From Comamonadaceae bacterium (GTDB taxonomy: Bacteria > Pseudomonadota > Gammaproteobacteria > Burkholderiales > Burkholderiaceae_C): a stretch of 64,000 nucleotides of DNA. Shown piece by piece: positions 58,114-64,000 of the stretch. Every line of letters begins with the position of its first letter. Positions within the stretch are counted from its first letter, which is position 1. The stretch spans positions 1 to 64,000 of the forward strand of contig JAIXOX010000093.1 of the NCBI GenBank assembly GCA_027486555.1, written 5' to 3'. The position numbers and the translations under genes were made by a program. Below the pieces are notes generated by a model. The model did no database searches and was not told where the DNA came from. It worked only from the letters and a program-made list of their open reading frames with translations.

Positions 58114-58970
58114 TGCGTGTTCCATCCTGGCCTTGGACGCTTGGCGAGCGCAGCGAAGCTTTGTCCAGCGCTCTGGCGCCTTGGCTTCGCCAGTTGCATC
58201 AAGCGCCAGATGTGGGGTATGAGCTTTCTTGTCGTTTTGGACCGGATGGCGCATGGCCTGACCGCGTGCTGCTGGCGCTCGATCCAGACCGGATGCGCAT
58301 CGATCCAACCTCACAAAGCTTGTCCGAATGGGGCATGCCCGATGGCTTGATGCGCACCTGGTTGGAAGACGCACAGCATGCGCAGCAATTTTTGATCGGC
58401 GCAGAAGCATCCCCTGACGGGGTAGACAACCGTGCCTATCTCGGGTTTGGACCTGCTGAACATCCCCTGCAACCTGGTTTGGCCATGCGCGGTTACAAGT
58501 GGCGCGAGGGCCGTCAGCGCGTGAGCGATTACTGGCGGATACCCGTGACTGCACAGCAATTGGCAAGCCAAGGGGCCATGCCGCGAGGCTTGCCCCGCCA
58601 AGCAGACGCTGTTTGGCGCATTTTGATGCAGGTCTTGCAAACGGCCCTGGTCCACGGACAAGGTCTGGAGCACATGGAATGTTGGGCCGTGACCGAAGCC
58701 GAGACGGCGCGTGGCTCGGTGTGCTTGCGCTTGTATGAAACAGGCTTGTGTGTGGCCGATGTGGCCCCCGCATTGAAGCGGCTGGCGAGCCTTTGGCCGT
58801 CGTGCGCGATCGGGTGCGACAGCACCTTGGACAACATGGGCCCCAGAGCCCTGGGTTGGTTGGCCGCCGGGATCGATGGCGCTGGCCTGCCTTTCATGAC
58901 CATTTATTGTGAAGCTGGGCGTCTCGATGTCCAGTCTCTGCTCGAAGTATCAGGAGTAGCTTATGCGTAA
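58110..58970 (+). CDS. Uncharacterised protein between SecA-like ATPase and giant protein
   Basis: 286 residues, no family recognised, no signal peptide and no obvious membrane helix. It is rich in Trp and Leu (PSWPWTLGERSEALSSALAP, SLSEWGMPDGLMRTWLEDAQ) with a hydrophobic C-terminal segment ALGWLAAGIDGAGLPFMTIY. It overlaps the SecA-like gene by four bases and the giant gene by eight, which suggests matched production with both. A cytosolic chaperone or targeting factor for the giant protein is a reasonable guess, nothing more. Confidence 0.75.
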   Translation: MMRVPSWPWTLGERSEALSSALAPWLRQLHQAPDVGYELSCRFGPDGAWPDRVLLALDPDRMRIDPTSQSLSEWGMPDGLMRTWLEDAQHAQQFLIGAEASPDGVDNRAYLGFGPAEHPLQPGLAMRGYKWREGRQRVSDYWRIPVTAQQLASQGAMPRGLPRQADAVWRILMQVLQTALVHGQGLEHMECWAVTEAETARGSVCLRLYETGLCVADVAPALKRLASLWPSCAIGCDSTLDNMGPRALGWLAAGIDGAGLPFMTIYCEAGRLDVQSLLEVSGVAYA

Positions 58971-61900
58971 TTTCAAGAATCAGACCTTTCGCTCCCCCCC
59001 GTTTGCCCTCAAAAAGAGCCGTGTGCAACTGGAAAAACTTGAAGAGCGCTTGCTCCTGTCGGCAGAGCCCTTGCTGCAAATGGGCAAGCCCGCTCAGGGC
59101 ACAGCGCTGGCCGTGGACAACGTCCTGCTGACGACCCGGGTGGGAGATGCCGTCAACAACCAGCAAGACCCGATGTTCGAGGTCAACTTGCAAAACGCCC
59201 AAGTCATTGACCTGAGCAAAGGGGTTGACCAGAACAGCACCTTGTTGTCTTGGGAAGTGCAGGGTGACCTGATGAAGCTCAACCAGGACCTGGGCAGCCT
59301 GGTGTTGGATCTGGGAGCCAATGACGATACCGTCAAAATTTCCCAGGATGAGCAAGGCCGAATCAAGGTCTCAAGCGATGGTCTGTACGACTTGGTGTTT
59401 GCCAAACCTTTGAATCTGCTGGCCATTCGGGGCGGTGCTGGTGTCGACAAAGTGCTGCTGGACACCTTCAGCATGGGCGGTGGACTGCGCGTGGAGTCTG
59501 AATTCATTGAATTGAGCAAAGACAAGACCGTGACGCTGGGCGGCGATGTCCTGCTTGAAGCGGTTTCCCGCATCACCGGCAATCCCACCACGGGCGATGC
59601 CCAAGGCACCGCCTCGACGCTGGTCGATGTGCAGGGCACCTTGGTGACCAAAGGGCTGGTGACTTTGTCGGCACGCTCATACGTGGATTACCAAACCGTC
59701 CGAAACGGTACTTCTGCCGACCTGAATTTCTCAGCCCAATCCGAAGCCCGCGCCCGTTTGGGCGAATCAGCCTCTCTGACCGCAGCAGGTCTTTCGGTGA
59801 CTGCACTCACGGAAATCAGCTTGGTGGCCGAACTGTCGGGCGTGACCGACGGCACCTTGGTGCTGGACGCCAAGCAGATCAGCGAAGCGGCTTTGCTGGG
59901 CAATGCCAGCGTGACGATTGACGCCAAAGCCGCCGATGACACCCCGCAGGTGCGGGTGGAAGCCAGCGGTTTGACGCAAATGAAAGGGGTGGTCAGCATG
60001 GCCACCCGTGATGCCGAAAACACCATCAACGCCAACACGGTCAAGGGGCAGATCAAGCTCGATCGCGCGGTCTGGGCACGCGTGGGCGATGGCTTGCAAG
60101 GCATCCAAGATGGCCAAGCCACTGACAACAAGGTCACGGTTGTTTCGGCCGATGGCCGACCTGCGCCTGCCTTGCAGGTCTCGGCCCTGACCGCAGACCG
60201 TGCGGGTGGCGGTATCCAGGCCGAGCTGCTCAGCTCACCTTATGGCGCGCAAAGCATTCAGGTGAGCAACCGGGTGGCAGCCGATGTGAACGGTGCCACC
60301 TTGAACCTGTCGCGTCTGGACGTGAGTGCGCTGGACAGCACCACCTTGAGCAACAAGGCCCGGCAAGCCATCAATACCGGCGTCGCCAGTACCAGCGTGC
60401 TGCTGCGCAACAGCACCGTTATTGCCAGCGGCAATGCCAGCTTGGTGGCCTTGGATGCCTCGTCGTGGACCGCTGAGGGCGGCGCTTATTCGGTCAATTT
60501 CACGGGGGGCGGCAACCTCGGGGCATCCCGTGCGGGCAACCAGGTGCGCTCGGACGTGTCGGCTTTGGTGGGTAATTCCAATGTGACCGCTGCGGACCTG
60601 CGCCTTTTTGCCAAGGGTGCCCAAACGCTCAAAGCGACCATTGCCCCCAATAAGCTCGATCCTGTGGACTCAGGTCAGTTGGATTACTGGGTTGACATGG
60701 CTGCGCAACGTGCCTGGAACCAAGTCAATGGCGGTGTTCGCATGGACATGAACGCCTCCACCGTGGCCTTGAGCGGTGGCATGGTTTCAGGTGCCTCTGC
60801 CCGTGCACGACTGAGTGCCAACACGCCAGCAGGTACCTTGCGTTCGGGTATCTTGAGCAACCAGGAAGAGTCCATGGCCCGCAACGTGGTGGGTTGGGAT
60901 GAAGGCGATGGCGGCACGCTGGACCTGTCCAAATTGGGTGGGGCGGAAGGCAATTTCAATGAGGCATCGGCTTATGAAATTTTTGCCACGGTGCGCGACA
61001 CCGAAGTCAATGCCGCCGCAGGCGTCACAGTGGATGCCCACAACCGACTTCAATTGGAGGCCCTCAACGGTGCGCTGAGCTTGCCCACAGGCGCGGGGGC
61101 GGCAGCCTTGGCCTTGCTCGAAGTGGGCGCAACCGCGCTGGTGGCCAGCAACCGGATGCGCACCGACACGCGTGCACAGGTCTCCGACAGTGAGCGCAAA
61201 AAGAAATTTGCCGCCGCTGGCGTTGTGAGCATTTCCGCTGTGGATGCGGTGTCTGTGGATGCATCGGTGGGCACCTTGGCCCGTGCCAAAACCAATGCCA
61301 GTGGCGTTTTGGTGCTCAACGATGTGCAGCACCATGCCCTGGCCCAGTTCAACCCGAGCGTGGCCAGCACAGGAGACCTCAAGATCGAGGCGCTGGACCA
61401 GTCGCAACTGAGCGCCCTGACTGCGGGCAAGTTGTTCGCGGGGGAAAGCCGCGTTTTCCAAAACAGCTGGAGTGCCTTGGCTGACGAAGGCGTGGTCACC
61501 ACCAATTGGCTCTCAGGCTCGGTCAAGGCCTGGCTTGGCAATGACAGTGGCGATGTCGGCGTTCAGCTCAAAACCACCGGCAACTTCTCGGTGCAAGCCA
61601 CGGGTGAGGCGACCCTCAAAGCTGGAAACCAGTTGGATTACCAAAATGCCAGGGGTGCAGGCTTGTCCTACAACCGCGTGGGCAGCTCGGGCATGTCCGG
61701 CGTCCTCAAGGGACAGTTGGACGATCTGCTCTATGCCAACAACCTGACGTCGGACCCTTTCATGGTCTCGGCCTTGGTGCGCAATGGCAGCTTGCTTGTC
61801 GATGGTGACATGCGTGTGCGTGCCGACCTCAAGATCAGCGCCACCAGCGTGGTTGGGCTGAGCTCTTCTGAGCTGGACAGCATCCTTGCGCAAAACGCCA

Positions 61901-64000
61901 GCTATGCCCGGGCCGATGCCCGCATCGTCATGCCCGCCAGCAGCACAGTCAACCATTTTGTGGGCGGTGTGTTGCAAGTGGGCGCAAGTGACAGCACCTT
62001 GGCGCTGTCCAAAGGCACGCTGAGCACCGGAGGGGCTTGGTCATCGGCTTTTCTGGGGGCTCGCAATGAAGTGAATCACCGTGCCGATGCCTTGCTCGAC
62101 AACCTGATCGTCACCACGGGCGGCGGCGTGCAGGTCTTGGCCAACACCACCCAAAGCCTCACCACCAACTTGTCCGGCAAGGTCAATGGTGTTTTGTTCA
62201 GTGCCGCAAATACCTTGACACTCAACGAGGTCAAGGGCGGCACCACTGCGCGCATCCAGGGTGGGCGACTGGAGACGGCGGGTGATTTGTCGGTGGTGGC
62301 CGACAACGCCAGCACCATCGATTCCGTGAACCTGGCATCGGTCGATGGTGCCGGTGCCGACAGCCATGTGATCGCAGCCAACGTGACAGGTTGGGACGGT
62401 TTGAATGCATCGCGTTCCACCTTGGCCTCCAGCAGCGGCTTCAAGAGTGCCCTTGGCGGCCAATGGACCGGCTCAGCAGGTGCGGCTTCTCCGCTGGAAA
62501 CCCTGGCTTCTGTCGTCAACACACCCTTGGTGGTTGGCGGCACAGCCCAAGTGAAGGCCCTCATGCGCGCGGCCCAGACCAGCCGGGTGAGTTCTGACAG
62601 CGATGGTTTTTTCGGAGGGGGCAGTCAGGTGCTGGCCATTCAACGTGCCAACACCCGCACACAGGCCTGGATCAGCCCATCGCCTGCAGCGACGCCGGTT
62701 GATGGCCGCAGTCTTTCGCTCAAGGTCAATGTCGGCGGTGATTTGCTGGTCGAAGCCAATGACAGTTCACGCATCCTGTCCAACGCCACCATGTCTTCTG
62801 CAGGCGGTATTGCTGCCGTGGGTGGGGCCACGGTGCAAAACCTGGTGTCACAACAAGTTCAGGCCACCTTGGACGATTTGGCCATCGCGGCCGGTGGCCA
62901 TTTCACGGTGCAGGCACTGAACAAGGCCGAAATCTCCTCTGAACTCAGTGGCATCGTCAGCCTATCGGTCAGTTTCGGCTTGGTGGGGTCCGTGCCCTTC
63001 ACCCGACTCTCGGCTGCCAACAACATCCTGGCGCAGGTCGGTGCCGACGTGCGCGACAGCGACGTCACCGCAGGCGGCGACTTCATGCTGCAAGCCAAAA
63101 ACAGCGCCAGCATTGTGGCCAACAACACCGCATTCAGCCGATCTTCAGGGGGCGGTGCCGCCTCCAGCGTGGTGGCCCGCAATGCCATCGGTTGGGACAC
63201 CCCGGCCCTGTGGACGCAGTCGGATGACGATCTCGACACGCTCAAGGACTCCAGCGAGTTGGGGGCGAATGCCTTCTCCAAGGTCTCTGGCAGCACACTC
63301 AAGGTCACCGGAGGGGCCCAGATCTTGGCGTTCATGTCGGCCAACGTGGATGCCTCGGTGGACAACTCCGCCACGGGTGGTGCCGGGGGCATCACGGTCG
63401 CCGGTGTGCGTGCCTATAACTTGGTCAGCAGCGCTTCCAAGGCCGATTTGATCGATGCCCGCTCCGATACCTTGGGTTTGATGGGCGTGGCCATGGTGGG
63501 CGGTCAATTGAAGCTCGAATCGAAGAACGAGCCCATGGTCACCTCGGACACCACGCTCAAGGCGGGCAGTGGTGGCACCGACACCGAGCGCATCAATGCC
63601 GACTACACCACCAGCGATGGTTTGAGGAAAGTGACCTTTGGCGACAGCGTCCGTCTGGATCCCCGTTACCGCAACGGGGGCGAAGGCGGCAAGGTTTACC
63701 GCTACATGGGCGGTGGATCCAAAATGCTGGACCTGAGCAAGGAAGACTACAGCAACGACGGTTACTGGCTGGAGGAATCGCCCTCGGCCTTCAAGTCCGG
63801 GGTACTGGGACAATTCGTTGGTATTTTTGAGCAATTGACAGAGGTTTTGCCCCTCAATCCCTTGAATTGGAAAGATGTTTACTTGTCTGGAAGGGGTTCC
63901 ACGGGTATCCAGGAAGTCCAACGGCTGACCCTCACACCCGGCATCGATGCCTTGAGCAGCATGCAACTGGCCCAAGGAGACAAAGTTTCAGAGCTCATCT
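58963..64000 (+). CDS. Giant LEPR-XLL-type repetitive exported protein (partial, 5' end)
   Basis: At least 1,679 residues, open to the end of the window. ATG 58963 has AGGAG six bases upstream. After a basic start (KNQTFRSPPFALKKSR) residues 26-37 read LEERLLLSAEPL, close to the LEPR-XLL signature placed at the N-terminus of very large bacterial proteins. No classical signal peptide follows. The rest is beta-type, rich in Ala, Val, Ser, Thr, Asn and Asp, with no cysteine that I could find in frame, and with related segments such as ARNVVGWD, AANVTGWD and ARNAIGWD. This fits an exported filament or adhesin. The C-terminal end and any calcium-binding repeats are not visible. Confidence 0.9.
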   Translation, partial: MRNFKNQTFRSPPFALKKSRVQLEKLEERLLLSAEPLLQMGKPAQGTALAVDNVLLTTRVGDAVNNQQDPMFEVNLQNAQVIDLSKGVDQNSTLLSWEVQGDLMKLNQDLGSLVLDLGANDDTVKISQDEQGRIKVSSDGLYDLVFAKPLNLLAIRGGAGVDKVLLDTFSMGGGLRVESEFIELSKDKTVTLGGDVLLEAVSRITGNPTTGDAQGTASTLVDVQGTLVTKGLVTLSARSYVDYQTVRNGTSADLNFSAQSEARARLGESASLTAAGLSVTALTEISLVAELSGVTDGTLVLDAKQISEAALLGNASVTIDAKAADDTPQVRVEASGLTQMKGVVSMATRDAENTINANTVKGQIKLDRAVWARVGDGLQGIQDGQATDNKVTVVSADGRPAPALQVSALTADRAGGGIQAELLSSPYGAQSIQVSNRVAADVNGATLNLSRLDVSALDSTTLSNKARQAINTGVASTSVLLRNSTVIASGNASLVALDASSWTAEGGAYSVNFTGGGNLGASRAGNQVRSDVSALVGNSNVTAADLRLFAKGAQTLKATIAPNKLDPVDSGQLDYWVDMAAQRAWNQVNGGVRMDMNASTVALSGGMVSGASARARLSANTPAGTLRSGILSNQEESMARNVVGWDEGDGGTLDLSKLGGAEGNFNEASAYEIFATVRDTEVNAAAGVTVDAHNRLQLEALNGALSLPTGAGAAALALLEVGATALVASNRMRTDTRAQVSDSERKKKFAAAGVVSISAVDAVSVDASVGTLARAKTNASGVLVLNDVQHHALAQFNPSVASTGDLKIEALDQSQLSALTAGKLFAGESRVFQNSWSALADEGVVTTNWLSGSVKAWLGNDSGDVGVQLKTTGNFSVQATGEATLKAGNQLDYQNARGAGLSYNRVGSSGMSGVLKGQLDDLLYANNLTSDPFMVSALVRNGSLLVDGDMRVRADLKISATSVVGLSSSELDSILAQNASYARADARIVMPASSTVNHFVGGVLQVGASDSTLALSKGTLSTGGAWSSAFLGARNEVNHRADALLDNLIVTTGGGVQVLANTTQSLTTNLSGKVNGVLFSAANTLTLNEVKGGTTARIQGGRLETAGDLSVVADNASTIDSVNLASVDGAGADSHVIAANVTGWDGLNASRSTLASSSGFKSALGGQWTGSAGAASPLETLASVVNTPLVVGGTAQVKALMRAAQTSRVSSDSDGFFGGGSQVLAIQRANTRTQAWISPSPAATPVDGRSLSLKVNVGGDLLVEANDSSRILSNATMSSAGGIAAVGGATVQNLVSQQVQATLDDLAIAAGGHFTVQALNKAEISSELSGIVSLSVSFGLVGSVPFTRLSAANNILAQVGADVRDSDVTAGGDFMLQAKNSASIVANNTAFSRSSGGGAASSVVARNAIGWDTPALWTQSDDDLDTLKDSSELGANAFSKVSGSTLKVTGGAQILAFMSANVDASVDNSATGGAGGITVAGVRAYNLVSSASKADLIDARSDTLGLMGVAMVGGQLKLESKNEPMVTSDTTLKAGSGGTDTERINADYTTSDGLRKVTFGDSVRLDPRYRNGGEGGKVYRYMGGGSKMLDLSKEDYSNDGYWLEESPSAFKSGVLGQFVGIFEQLTEVLPLNPLNWKDVYLSGRGSTGIQEVQRLTLTPGIDALSSMQLAQGDKVSELI

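Noticed and set aside
58110-58970. Possible aromatic prenyltransferase-like fold for the unrecognised protein
   Set aside because: Only a vague resemblance of the C-terminal hydrophobic segment; no diagnostic residues could be named.

Overview
The window looks like a chromosome segment of a betaproteobacterium of the order Burkholderiales, most likely family Comamonadaceae (Limnohabitans/Rhodoferax-like). This is inferred from gene content and order: a Bug-type tricarboxylate receptor, the odhA-odhB-lpdA cluster followed by zapE, and the block ndk-rlmN-rodZ-ispG-hisS-yfgM-bamB-der-hfq-hflX-hflK-hflC-hisZ-purA. I saw no rRNA, tRNA, CRISPR array, insertion sequence or phage gene.

Layout. 1-4838: a solute-binding protein, an MFS exporter, a VOC protein, a secreted NlpC/P60 peptidase and an isochorismatase-like hydrolase. 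5072-13504: propionate-CoA ligase and the 2-oxoglutarate dehydrogenase complex, whose cluster is interrupted by a DUF4160/DUF2442 pair. 13617-21409: zapE, two small genes and a DinG-type helicase in overlapping order, then bamD, rluD, scpB and rluB. 21532-37247: the housekeeping superoperon (nucleotide metabolism, isoprenoid and tRNA charging, outer-membrane assembly, ribosome GTPases, Hfq, HflKC, HisZ, PurA). 37320-45478: mixed genes (a PLP lyase, a DUF2189 membrane protein, mnmH, an arylesterase divergent from an ABC ATPase, rlmB, a two-gene chromate transporter, a YigZ protein) with several REP-like hairpins between them.

45535-64000 is the most unusual part. A two-component pair (OmpR-type regulator and 7TM sensor kinase) points left. 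Diverging from it is a tightly packed right-pointing operon: a SapC-like protein, a TolC-like outer-membrane protein, a periplasmic adaptor, a GAF-transmembrane-HlyD protein, an M50 peptidase-HlyD fusion, a shortened SecA-like ATPase, an unrecognised protein and the start of a giant cysteine-free protein with an N-terminal LEPR-XLL-like motif that runs off the window. Most junctions from the adaptor onwards overlap by 4-8 bases. I infer a dedicated export machine for the giant protein in which a SecA-like motor takes the place of the ABC ATPase of type I secretion. Three TGTC direct repeats at 10-base spacing in the divergent intergenic region are candidate operators for the adjacent response regulator.

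A family of short hairpins with the common plan TAGGAGC-stem-CCCT-stem-GCGA recurs at about 0.1, 4.9, 39.8 and 42.4 kb, mostly as inverted pairs (REPIN-like). The left end of the window carries a 37-38 base direct duplication around one such pair.
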